NCBI GenBank assembly: GCA_965199175.1
Contig: OZ240684.1
Coordinates: 1,240,001 to 1,304,000 of the forward strand
Direction of reading: 5' to 3'
Length of the DNA: 64,000 nucleotides
Source of the DNA: G963923945 sp965199175
GTDB lineage: Bacteria > Pseudomonadota > Alphaproteobacteria > G963923945
The notes beneath the pieces were generated by a model. It did no database searches and was not told the DNA's origin. It saw only the letters and a program-made list of their open reading frames with translations. Every line of letters starts with the position of its first letter. Position 1 is the stretch's first letter. Shown piece by piece: positions 36,082 to 44,398 of the stretch. The translations under genes and the position numbers were made by a program.

Positions 36082-36381
36082 AAAGGTAACAAGAGGTATC
36101 CTACATCAATGGTGACTGGACATGCTCCCCCGGCTTTGTCATTCTCAGCACCGGCTGCGGAAAGATCAAAAATAATTCAAAACCAGTAGTAAAAAATCGA
36201 CAGTAAAAATCGACAGTAAAAAATCAGCCACCGAAAAAAACTAAGACCGAAAAAAAACAAAAAAATAAGCAAAGAATAAAAATCACAAAGACCCTAAAAA
36301 CCGTCAAAAAAACCACCAACAAAAAACCACCAAAAACGTAAAAAAATAACCAGAGACAAAAACCAGGGGAATCGTCAGACC

Positions 36382-38070
36382 ATGTTGGATCGCCTTAAGA
36401 AACAGCACATCATTGCCAAACCAGGCTTCAATCGCTGGCTGGTACCGCCCGCCTCAATCGCTATTCATTTATGTATCGGCTCAGTTTATGCCTGGAGTGT
36501 TTTCAACCCGCCATTGATTAAAGAAATCGGGGTTGTTGCTCCTGCTGCTGATGATTGGTCTCTTGAATCGGTGGTATGGATTTTTTCAGTGGCGATTGTT
36601 TGCCTTGGTCTGGCGGCTGCTTTTGCCGGTAAATGGCTGGAGGAAGTCGGGCCACGTATGGTCGGCTTTGTTTCTGCCTGTCTGTGGGGAGGGGGCTTTA
36701 TTGTCGGCGGCATTGGCCTGATGCTGCATTCCCTGCCTCTGGTTTATATCGGGTATGGATTTCTGGGCGGCTGTGGGCTGGGTCTGGGCTATGTCTCCCC
36801 GGTGAGTACCCTCATCCGGTGGTTCCCTGACCGCCGGGGAATGGCCACAGGAATGGCGATTATGGGATTTGGCGGTGGGGCAATGATCGGGGCGCCTTCG
36901 ATTGAAGCTCTGGTTGCGTTTTTCTATCAGGCCCCGGAATATCTCGGTGCCGTTGCCGATGTGAATCTGGTCACCGAAGGTGGGCGACGTTTTGCCGAAA
37001 TTGGCAACCAGTTAAAAGAGGTCGTGGTGATCGGCCCCAATAATATCGCACAGATGATCCAGCCCGGCCCAACCGGGGTTTATGTTGTCGGAACCGGTTC
37101 TACCGGTGCCGCACAGACTTTTTTTAGTCTTGGCTGTATTTATTTCGTCATCATGACCATTGCCGCTTTCTCATACCGGGTCCCGGCTGAAGACTGGAAA
37201 CCAGAGGGCTGGGAACCACCCAGTGATGACCATGCCGATAAAAAAATGATGACTCGTCACCATGTTCATATTGATCAGGCCCTGAAGACCCCGCAATTTT
37301 ATTTCCTGTGGATTGTGCTGTGTTTCAACGTGACCGCAGGAATTGGCGTTCTTGGGGTTGCCAAGACAATGATGTCGGAGATTTTCGGAACCACCTTGCC
37401 CCATATCGTCAATGCCGGCTTTGCCGCGACCTATGTGGTGATGATCAGTGTCTTTAATATGGTGGGCCGCTTTTTCTGGGCCAGTACCTCTGATTATATC
37501 GGCCGTAAAATGACGTATTTTATTTTCTTCGGGCTGGGCATCATCCTCTATATGTCGATTCCGTATTCTGCTGCTGCCGTGAGTGCCTCACCAGAAGTGG
37601 TATGGCTGGTCACATTCTATGCCGCCACCATGATTATCTTCACCATGTATGGCGGCGGTTTTGCCACCATTCCTGCTTATCTGGCCGATATTTTCGGGAC
37701 CCGCTATGTCGGTGGAATTCATGGACGTTTGCTCACCGCCTGGAGTATCGCCGGGGTTCTTGGACCGCTGGCCATTACCCGGCTGCGCCAGATCTCTCTG
37801 GAAAACGCGATCAATGATCTGGTTGCCACCCTGGATCCGGCAGTCTTTACCGCTGCTTATGGGGCCGGAAAAGAACAGCTGGCATTATTGGTCAAAAATA
37901 AAACCGTGACCATCACCAATCTGATGGAAATTGTCCCGCCGGGGACCGCTGATCCTTCCGCAACATTATACAACAGCACCATGTATTGCATGGCCGCCTT
38001 GCTGGCGATTGCCCTGGTGTCTAACTGGCTGATCAAGCCGGTTGATCCCAAACATCATATGGCTGATTGA
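36382..38070 (+). CDS. OFA-family major facilitator transporter (oxalate/formate antiporter-like)
   Basis: A 562-residue MFS protein with about 12 membrane helices. The N-terminal part (IHLCIGSVYAWSVFNPPL and RWFPDRRGMATGMAIMGFGGGAMIG) is typical of the OFA group that includes OxlT. A long loop near residues 185-240 and a C-terminal soluble insertion make it larger than OxlT. Substrates in this group are mono- or dicarboxylates such as oxalate and formate. The nearby fdhD/mobA/tup genes make formate attractive, but this is inference from context. A GGGGA lies 15 bases before the ATG. Confidence 0.87.
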   Translation: MLDRLKKQHIIAKPGFNRWLVPPASIAIHLCIGSVYAWSVFNPPLIKEIGVVAPAADDWSLESVVWIFSVAIVCLGLAAAFAGKWLEEVGPRMVGFVSACLWGGGFIVGGIGLMLHSLPLVYIGYGFLGGCGLGLGYVSPVSTLIRWFPDRRGMATGMAIMGFGGGAMIGAPSIEALVAFFYQAPEYLGAVADVNLVTEGGRRFAEIGNQLKEVVVIGPNNIAQMIQPGPTGVYVVGTGSTGAAQTFFSLGCIYFVIMTIAAFSYRVPAEDWKPEGWEPPSDDHADKKMMTRHHVHIDQALKTPQFYFLWIVLCFNVTAGIGVLGVAKTMMSEIFGTTLPHIVNAGFAATYVVMISVFNMVGRFFWASTSDYIGRKMTYFIFFGLGIILYMSIPYSAAAVSASPEVVWLVTFYAATMIIFTMYGGGFATIPAYLADIFGTRYVGGIHGRLLTAWSIAGVLGPLAITRLRQISLENAINDLVATLDPAVFTAAYGAGKEQLALLVKNKTVTITNLMEIVPPGTADPSATLYNSTMYCMAALLAIALVSNWLIKPVDPKHHMAD

Positions 38071-38346
38071 TCAGGCGACAGACGAGTGACAAACAGTAAC
38101 AGACAGTGACAGAAAACCGGTGAAGAACAGGACCCGGCCTCAGGCGGACAGGTCGGGCTGCCAGTCTGTCCGGTCTTCCGGTTTGTGAGAGATCCCCCTC
38201 TAAAGAAAATCTCTTAAAAAAAGCGCGCGGAAAATCAAACGTAAAACTCATTGTAAACTCACCGTAAAAATCACTGTAAGCTCACTGTAAAATCACCGTA
38301 AAAATTACCGCATACCTCATCATACCCCATGGAGAGTATCTGGGGA
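38071..38346. repeat. Degenerate CTCA(C/T)(C/T)GTAAAA repeats between convergent genes
   Basis: Between about 38235 and 38310 the words CATTGTAAACTCAC, CGTAAAAATCAC and TGTAAGCTCAC recur as an imperfect tandem array of 11-16 bp units. No gene or clear terminator is visible in this gap. Confidence 0.5.
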
Positions 38347-38868
38347 TCATTCAGACGTGATCCCTGAGCGGCGATCAATTTCACGCTGAGCATCATTGGC
38401 AAACTGCTCAATCAACTGTCTGGGTGGCACAAAAATCAGTGACACAAATTTTGACCCCAACCCCAGTGATGTCATGGACTCAGTCATGGTCACCCGAACC
38501 AGATGCGGTTCTGTTTGTTCAAATTGCGCATGGTAATCTCCCTTAAAATGCCCTTCTGAGGAAATTGCCAACCCGTATTTTACCGGAGCATCAAAAACAG
38601 TTTCCCGAAAATCAATGATGATTCCTCTGGTTGAGACTTCGGTCCATTGTCGTGATCCTTTTTCCCCGGTCAGACCGACAACCTCTTTGATGTCATCACG
38701 CCAGCCAGCCTGAGAACCCGGATCCGTATAAACAGCCCATACCTGGTCTATCGTTCCCTTTATATCCATATGATGGGTGACTGACCGGGTGTCGGGAACC
38801 AGAAAAATCAGCACCATCATCAACACAACCACCACAGCAAGGATGATCAGGACTGGTTTTATGAGCAT
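38347..38868 (-). CDS. Membrane-anchored SRPBCC-family protein
   Basis: A protein of about 173 residues. An N-terminal hydrophobic helix (about 5-25) anchors it or acts as a signal, and a START/SRPBCC-like domain follows: IDQVWAVYTDPGSQAGWRDDI is the common opening, and later strands match polyketide-cyclase-like folds that bind hydrophobic ligands. No specific function can be assigned. I start at the ATG at 38868; a TTG at 38925 extends the frame without adding family similarity. It converges with the OFA transporter across a 276-bp repeat-rich gap. Confidence 0.7.
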   Translation of the reverse strand: MLIKPVLIILAVVVVLMMVLIFLVPDTRSVTHHMDIKGTIDQVWAVYTDPGSQAGWRDDIKEVVGLTGEKGSRQWTEVSTRGIIIDFRETVFDAPVKYGLAISSEGHFKGDYHAQFEQTEPHLVRVTMTESMTSLGLGSKFVSLIFVPPRQLIEQFANDAQREIDRRSGITSE

Positions 38869-39080
38869 TTGTGATCCAGTCTTTTTTTTCGTTGTTGCCA
38901 GATTTTTGATTATGACCAGGCTCAATCATCCAGCCACCATAAACTGATCTTCAGATCACTCTGTGACCAGAGAGAACGTATCTTTATTGCCAGACGTCAT
39001 CACCAGACGTCATACCAGACGTCATGACCAGATATGTCTTTCTCACTCTCTTTGCTGCATGCGGTGATGATATGTCCTGG

Positions 39081-39866
39081 TCAGGCATGCCGGGCCAGAC
39101 GCTCAAAGAGACGTTGACGTGCCGGCGGCCCGGGACAAGAACCATCGAAGCCTGACAGAGACCGGGAAAATGAAAAAACGTAACGCTGTAAAAAATAGCC
39201 GGTCAATTTCAATGCCGCCACAATATCAGCCCCTTGCGGAGAATGAACCACGTCACCAAACCGTTGCGAAGCTGCGGAGGGAAGAAAAAAAGCCGGGAGC
39301 CTCAATAATTTATCATGATAGGCAGACCCGGCCTCCCGGCTGACAGCCCGCCCGCTTTTGGGGGAGACATAAATCAAATCCGATTGCGCACCGGTTACGG
39401 TGCATTGAGAAAGATCAAGACCAAAGCCCAAATCTCCCAGGAGGTCACGTTCCCAAAGACTATAGGCGACCCCATAAGACATCCCCCCACCGCCATTTTC
39501 AAAAACCGCAATCAGGTGACTAAAATCAGCATGAATTTTCGCCTGTGGTTCGCGCTCAGGAACCGCCATATCAATAACCGCACAAGCAGCAGCTAAAGCA
39601 GCAAGACCATCGGGATCATCCATTAAATGAGCAGCCGGACAATGGCACAATTCACAACTCAGGCTGCCTAAATGTTCCGGTAACCGGCCCCGCCATTGGG
39701 CAACAACCTGATTACCGATCTGGTAAAGACCACCGCAACGGGCCGAGCGGGCCCCGCGTACCAGACCAGCATAACGCCCATATTGCCCGGTCAAAAGAGT
39801 AACAATCGCCGAGGTTTCGCCATGAGGGCGGGTGCTCAGAATGATTCCGTTATCACGCCAATCCAT
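39081..39866 (-). CDS. recO: DNA repair protein RecO
   Basis: A 261-residue recombination mediator that helps load RecA at gaps. The N-terminal OB-fold begins MDWRDNGIILSTRPHGETSAIVTLLT and contains HxxxYAGLVRGARSARCGGLYQIGN; a helical C-terminal domain follows. It is the last gene of the minus-strand housekeeping run rnc-era-recO, a common alphaproteobacterial order. Three copies of CAGACGTCAT (38991-39025) lie downstream. Confidence 0.93.
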   Translation of the reverse strand: MDWRDNGIILSTRPHGETSAIVTLLTGQYGRYAGLVRGARSARCGGLYQIGNQVVAQWRGRLPEHLGSLSCELCHCPAAHLMDDPDGLAALAAACAVIDMAVPEREPQAKIHADFSHLIAVFENGGGGMSYGVAYSLWERDLLGDLGFGLDLSQCTVTGAQSDLIYVSPKSGRAVSREAGSAYHDKLLRLPAFFLPSAASQRFGDVVHSPQGADIVAALKLTGYFLQRYVFSFSRSLSGFDGSCPGPPARQRLFERLARHA

Positions 39867-39972
39867 GTCCGGCTTCCCGGGCTTTTCTGATCATATCCCT
39901 GGGCTTTTCTGCTGATATTCCAGAAATATCCTGATCAACCAAAATCTAATCAACCGGTTGTTTTCCAGACGA

Positions 39973-40938
39973 TTACGCACCGGATATCTCTAAACCCAAT
40001 GCCCGCAAATACCGCGGATCCTCACGCCATCCGGGGCGGACTTTGACCCGTAAAAACAAATGCACCTTGCGACCAAAAACAGAGGCTATCTCACGTCGGG
40101 CCGCAGCCCCAATTTCTTTAATACGCCCACCAGCCTTGCCAATGACGATTCCTTTCTGGGTTTCACGCTCAACAATAATTATTTGTTCCAACCGCAGATC
40201 ACCATTGGAAAATTCCTGCCAGGTTTCGGTTTCCACGGCTGCTGCATAGGGTAATTCCTGGCGCAATCTGAGGAATACCTGCTCACGGGTGAGTTCACTC
40301 GCCAAAACCCGCTGAGGCGCATCGGTGATTTGATCTTCGGGGAAAAGCCACGGACCCAAAGGCAACGCAGACGCCAGCGCCCCGGTCATGTCATCAACCC
40401 CATCACCGTATAATGCCGAAATCATGAATGTCTTCTCAAACTCAACCCAGCGATTAAAAGACTGCGCCAAAGCCAGCAAAGATGGTCGGGCAACCCGGTC
40501 AATCTTATTCAAAACCAGCATCATAATGGGGGAAGCTGTGGTATCACGCAACTCTTTAACAGCCCGCTCAGCACCGCCAGGATCTGCTTTTGCATCGACC
40601 AGAAAAAGCACCGCATCAGCCTGAGAAACACTGCGCCGGGCAGCAGACAACATCGCATGATCCAGACCAGAACGGGGGGCAAAAAATCCCGGCGTATCAA
40701 GAAGAATAATCTGAGTCAAACCAACAACAACCAGACCCATAACCCGGTTACGGGTGGTCTGAGGTTTGGCCGTCACAATCGATACCCTGGCACCGGTTAA
40801 GCGATTAACCAGGGTCGATTTTCCGACATTCGGCGGACCAATAACGGCAACAAAACCACAGCGACGCTCACAGTTCTGATTGCTTAAATCGCTCTTTTCG
40901 CCCTTACGACCAGACGCTGTCGGGATCACTTCAGGCAT
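39973..40938 (-). CDS. era: GTPase Era
   Basis: A 321-residue GTPase for 16S rRNA/30S maturation. G motifs are GPPNVGKSTLVNRL (G1), the QTTRNRVMG effector block (G2), DTPGFF (G3) and NKIDRV (G4). A C-terminal KH domain is marked by GKAGGRIKEIGAAARREIASVFG. An extra 20-30 residues precede the usual start, so a later initiation is possible. It overlaps rnc by eight bases. Confidence 0.96.
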   Translation of the reverse strand: MPEVIPTASGRKGEKSDLSNQNCERRCGFVAVIGPPNVGKSTLVNRLTGARVSIVTAKPQTTRNRVMGLVVVGLTQIILLDTPGFFAPRSGLDHAMLSAARRSVSQADAVLFLVDAKADPGGAERAVKELRDTTASPIMMLVLNKIDRVARPSLLALAQSFNRWVEFEKTFMISALYGDGVDDMTGALASALPLGPWLFPEDQITDAPQRVLASELTREQVFLRLRQELPYAAAVETETWQEFSNGDLRLEQIIIVERETQKGIVIGKAGGRIKEIGAAARREIASVFGRKVHLFLRVKVRPGWREDPRYLRALGLEISGA

Positions 40939-41629
40939 CGTTTTGCTGCAAAACCGCCAGCATCATCCGGGCAGCAGCGGTGGTGGCAAGACGTTTCGAT
41001 GTGCCCTGGGCCCGGACCGGCTCCAGACCAGGGACCTGCAACTCAATCTCAAACACTGGCTGACTGTCCGAACCCCGCACAGCAACCACATGATAATCAG
41101 GAAGCGGCAATCCCCTGGCCTGTACCATTTCCTGAAGAGCCGATTTTGGATTAAGAGGCGGCTCCCCCTGATCAGCCACCCGGCTTTTCCATAATTTTTC
41201 AATCACTTGCCGTGCTGCTTCCTGTCCGCCATCAAGATAAATACCCGCCAAAAGAGACTCCAGCCCATCGGCCAATATAGAGGCATGGCGATGATGGATT
41301 AAACGGCGCTCGCCCCGGGATAAAGCAATCCATTCCTTTAAACCAATCTCAGAAGCAATCGAAACCAGAGTCGCCTGGTCAACCAGAAAGGCATGACGGC
41401 GCGAAATCTGGCCTTCATCTTCATCAGGATGAGTCTTGAGAAGAAGCTCAGCAACCCCCAAACCAAGCACCCGGTCGCCCAAAAATTCAAAACGCTGAAA
41501 ATCACGGGCCGCTTTGGCATCGCGGCCCTCAGAAGCACTGGCATGGAACAAGCAACGCACCATCAAATCATGGTCCCGGAAGCGGTAGCCAATTCTGGAT
41601 TCAAGAATCGCGTAACCGGCACCCATCAT
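40931..41629 (-). CDS. rnc: Ribonuclease III
   Basis: A 232-residue double-strand RNA endonuclease for rRNA and mRNA processing. The signature is QRFEFLGDRVLGL with the catalytic Glu/Asp; the second metal site lies in ADGLESLLAGIYLDGG. A C-terminal dsRNA-binding domain starts near NPKSALQEMVQARG. The signature has RFEFLGDRV where most have RLEFLGDSV. Overlaps era at its end and follows lepB by 24 bp. Confidence 0.95.
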   Translation of the reverse strand: MMGAGYAILESRIGYRFRDHDLMVRCLFHASASEGRDAKAARDFQRFEFLGDRVLGLGVAELLLKTHPDEDEGQISRRHAFLVDQATLVSIASEIGLKEWIALSRGERRLIHHRHASILADGLESLLAGIYLDGGQEAARQVIEKLWKSRVADQGEPPLNPKSALQEMVQARGLPLPDYHVVAVRGSDSQPVFEIELQVPGLEPVRAQGTSKRLATTAAARMMLAVLQQNDA

Positions 41630-41653
41630 CGCTTCCTCTCCCGACCGGCCCGA

Positions 41654-42421
41654 TCAGTCAATCGGCTGAAACAGACGCTCATAACGAATGGCAAACGGCC
41701 ATTTCCAAAATTGCCAGAAACCTGCACTGCCATTGGTAGAGAAAAAGATAAAATCAGCCCGGCCCACCAGGTTATCAACCGGGATAAACCCAACCCCCTG
41801 ATGCGTGGTGGAAACACGGCTATCGGTCGAATTATCTCTGTTATCACCCAGAGCAAAATAATACCCCTCCGGGACCGTATAAACGGAGGTGTTATCAAGG
41901 GGCCGGGTGTCACTTTCTTCAAGGATCTCATAAGAAACCCCGCCAGGCAGAGTCTCACGATAGCGTGTCAGTGTTTTGGTATAACCAAACCGGCTCTGAT
42001 AGCTATAGGAACCGACGCGGTCCCGGCCAACCGGCTGGCCATTGAGAAACAGAGCACCATTGCGGATCTGTACTTCATCTCCGGGTAAGCCAATAATCCG
42101 TTTGATATAATCGGTCTGGTTATCAGCCGGAGTCTTAAAAACCGCAACATCCCCACGTTCAGGCGATTGGGTGAATAGACGCCCGGAAATCAGGGGAAGA
42201 CCAAAGGGTAAGGAATAGCGCGAATACCCGTAAGACATCTTAGAAACAAACAGATAATCCCCAACCAAAAGCGTTGGAATCATTGAGCCAGAGGGAATGT
42301 TAAACGGCTCATAGGCAAAAGTACGAATACCCAGTGCCAGAAAAACAGCAAAAATGAGCGGTCGCCAACTGTGCCAACCTGTGCGGGAATTCTGCCCGTC
42401 AGCATCAGGCGTCACAGACAT
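41654..42421 (-). CDS. lepB: Signal peptidase I
   Basis: A membrane serine protease of about 255 residues that removes signal peptides. An N-terminal helix (WRPLIFAVFLALGIRTFAYE) precedes the catalytic Ser in NIPSGSMIPTLLVGD. The catalytic Lys is in TDYIKRIIGLPGDEV, and box E is GDNRDNSTDSR. I choose the ATG at 42421, since an upstream TTG at 42472 has an A/G-rich stretch with no proper spacing. A tandem CCAATCCTGAAA-like repeat lies just upstream. Confidence 0.94.
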   Translation of the reverse strand: MSVTPDADGQNSRTGWHSWRPLIFAVFLALGIRTFAYEPFNIPSGSMIPTLLVGDYLFVSKMSYGYSRYSLPFGLPLISGRLFTQSPERGDVAVFKTPADNQTDYIKRIIGLPGDEVQIRNGALFLNGQPVGRDRVGSYSYQSRFGYTKTLTRYRETLPGGVSYEILEESDTRPLDNTSVYTVPEGYYFALGDNRDNSTDSRVSTTHQGVGFIPVDNLVGRADFIFFSTNGSAGFWQFWKWPFAIRYERLFQPID

Positions 42422-42629
42422 GCCAAATCCTGAAAAAACCAATCCTGAAACGCCATATTCGAAAATGCCCAATCCTTAAGGAAAACAACCGACACAAGAG
42501 ACCTTTTAAAAAATGGTCCATTCAAAAAACAATCCACTCAGAAAATGATCAATGGATTAAAAAAACATCCAGCCAACCAGAGAGTTGCCAGGCAAAAGCG
42601 GACACATCAAGACATGCAAACCTTAAATC

Positions 42630-43022
42630 TTAAACCGCAGAAATCACAACGATTGCCTGAGCAAAAGGCGGCTCATCAGATAAAGAAACCATCATATGGG
42701 GTGTTGTACCGTTTGATGTGATCGCCTGCAACCGCTTCTCCGCCCCGCCGGTGAGCACCAAAACAGGCATGCCGCCGGAATTGTGAGCCACCACGATATC
42801 GCGCCAGAAAACCCCCTGAGCAATGCCGGTACCCAGGGCTTTGGCTGCAGCTTCTTTAGCCGCAAAACGCCTGGCATAAACAGCCGCAGGATCCCGGGAA
42901 GCCTCAGCCTCAGCACGTTCCTCAATCGTGAAAAGACGACCAGAAAAACGATCCCCATAACGAGCCCATAATCTCCGGATACGGCGCATATCCACCAAAT
43001 CGCTGCCAAGGCCAAGAATCAT
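42630..43022 (-). CDS. acpS: Holo-[acyl-carrier-protein] synthase
   Basis: A 130-residue phosphopantetheinyl transferase that activates acyl carrier protein with the 4'-phosphopantetheine of CoA. GLGSDLVDMRRI carries the metal-binding Asp, and FAAKEAAAKALGTGI is the second signature with the catalytic Glu/Lys. Length is normal. It begins five bases after pdxJ ends, the common pdxJ-acpS pairing. Confidence 0.95.
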   Translation of the reverse strand: MILGLGSDLVDMRRIRRLWARYGDRFSGRLFTIEERAEAEASRDPAAVYARRFAAKEAAAKALGTGIAQGVFWRDIVVAHNSGGMPVLVLTGGAEKRLQAITSNGTTPHMMVSLSDEPPFAQAIVVISAV

Positions 43023-43027
43023 GATAA

Positions 43028-43771
43028 TCAGGATGATCCGGGATCACTCTGGCAGGAAGAACCAGCAGCATTGATCAATGTCACCATACGGCAGACCGCC
43101 TCCCGCAGGCCAAGAAAAATCGACTCACTGATTAAAAAATGGCCAATATTCAGTTCAGAAATTGTCGGTAACGCCGCAACAGGTCCAACAGTGTCATATG
43201 TCAAACCATGCCCGGCATGACATTCAAGGCCCAGATCAACCGCTGTTGCGGCGGCCATCTGTAACCGCGCCAACCCATCATTGTGACCTGGCCCCATAGC
43301 GGCATAAGACCCGGTATGCAGCTCCACACATGGAACCCCCAGCATCTGAGCAGCCCGGAGTTGCTCAATCTGTGGATCAATGAAAAGGGAAACCCGGATG
43401 CCCTTTTCACCCAGAATACGTACAGGATCAGCCAAAACATCACCGAGACCAACAACATCCAGCCCCCCTTCGGTCGTCAGCTCAGCGCGGCGTTCGGGAA
43501 CCAGACAACAAGCATACGGACGCAAAGAACAAGCAATATCAATCATCTCATCCACCGGTGCCATTTCGAGATTAACCGGCAAATCCTGGTCAGCAATCAG
43601 ACCCGCCACATCGTCATCCCGGATATGACGGCGATCCTCTCTTAAATGAACAGTCAGAATATCAGCCCCGGCCTCCGCAACACTATGAGCAGCCCGCATA
43701 GGATCCGGATAGGAAACACCCCGGGCATTTCGTATTGTGGCAATATGATCAATATTCACACCAAGACGCAT
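43028..43771 (-). CDS. pdxJ: Pyridoxine 5'-phosphate synthase
   Basis: A TIM-barrel enzyme of about 247 residues closing the pyridoxine ring from 1-deoxyxylulose 5-phosphate and aminoacetone 3-phosphate. MRLGVNIDHIATIRNARG is the conserved beginning, and HAGHGLTYDTVGPVAALP carries the later active-site His. The start signals are duplicated: GAGGGACCGTAAGATG occurs twice in tandem (15-bp period), so the ATG at 43771 and the one at 43786 each have the same GAGGGA ribosome-binding site. Use of the outer start would add MRDRK. Dxs, in the hopanoid locus, makes one of its substrates. Confidence 0.95.
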   Translation of the reverse strand: MRLGVNIDHIATIRNARGVSYPDPMRAAHSVAEAGADILTVHLREDRRHIRDDDVAGLIADQDLPVNLEMAPVDEMIDIACSLRPYACCLVPERRAELTTEGGLDVVGLGDVLADPVRILGEKGIRVSLFIDPQIEQLRAAQMLGVPCVELHTGSYAAMGPGHNDGLARLQMAAATAVDLGLECHAGHGLTYDTVGPVAALPTISELNIGHFLISESIFLGLREAVCRMVTLINAAGSSCQSDPGSS

Positions 43772-43798
43772 CTTACGGTCCCTCATCTTACGGTCCCT
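43769..43798. repeat. 15-bp tandem duplication of the pdxJ ribosome-binding site and start codon
   Basis: CATCTTACGGTCCCT occurs at 43769-43783 and 43784-43798. Read on the minus strand each copy holds GAGGGA, a seven-base spacer and ATG, in the same reading frame. Confidence 0.92.
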
Positions 43799-44381
43799 CA
43801 CTCTCCCGATGCGTCGGCTCCCTGCCAATAGCAGCCCGGCGGCGATGCTGATACGTGGTGATCAAATGACGCAACACAAAATAGGTCATACACCAGGAAC
43901 CAACGGATAAAGGAACAGCCCCCACCATCATCGGAACCAGGACATCTGAAAAATGATCCCGAATGAAACCCCAGCTCATTTCATCAAGTGCGAGATCAGG
44001 TGAACCCAGAAAGACCGCTCCAATCCGGTATGTAATCAGCCAGATAAAAGGGAACGTCCAGGGGTTTCCGGCAATCGTACCCAAAGCTGACGCAATCACA
44101 TTGCCACCAAATATCCAGGCCAGACCGGCTGCTAACAAAACATGCAGGCCAATAAAGGGGGTGAATGAAACCGCAATCCCAAAAGCCACTCCACGTGCAA
44201 TATGCTCCGGGGATCCCTGAACCCTGGCCAGCCGATGAATCAGGTAACGCCCAACCCGGCGCCAGCCGGCCCGTGGCCATACCCATTCACGCAAAGAAAC
44301 AATCCAATGAGGACGATGACGGCGATTAAACATATATGTCAGATATAGTGAGATATGGTGAGATATGGTGGCTGAATGCAA
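43788..44381 (-). CDS. DUF2062 domain-containing membrane protein
   Basis: A 197-residue protein with about three membrane helices. The conserved DUF2062 core runs from HIARGVAFGIAVSFTPFIGLH through GTIAGNPWTFPFIWLITYRIG. Its function is unknown; it commonly lies in the rsh-pdxJ-acpS neighbourhood in alphaproteobacteria. The stop lies two bases before the outer pdxJ start, inside the region where the pdxJ start signals are duplicated, and the C-terminal residues (ESEGP) share bases with that repeat. Confidence 0.85.
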   Translation of the reverse strand: MHSATISHHISLYLTYMFNRRHRPHWIVSLREWVWPRAGWRRVGRYLIHRLARVQGSPEHIARGVAFGIAVSFTPFIGLHVLLAAGLAWIFGGNVIASALGTIAGNPWTFPFIWLITYRIGAVFLGSPDLALDEMSWGFIRDHFSDVLVPMMVGAVPLSVGSWCMTYFVLRHLITTYQHRRRAAIGREPTHRESEGP

Positions 44382-44398
44382 TACTTAATAAGCAATAC

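Larger units (their letters stand above)
35988..36381. other. A-rich intergenic region before the OFA transporter
   Basis: No gene. It begins with a terminator (36013-36038) whose T-tract runs into a threefold 16-bp repeat. From about 36165 to 36370 the plus strand is strikingly A-rich, with repeated AAAAATCGACAGT and AAACCACCAAC words. The promoter of the transporter gene should lie here, but I cannot place it. Confidence 0.5.
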
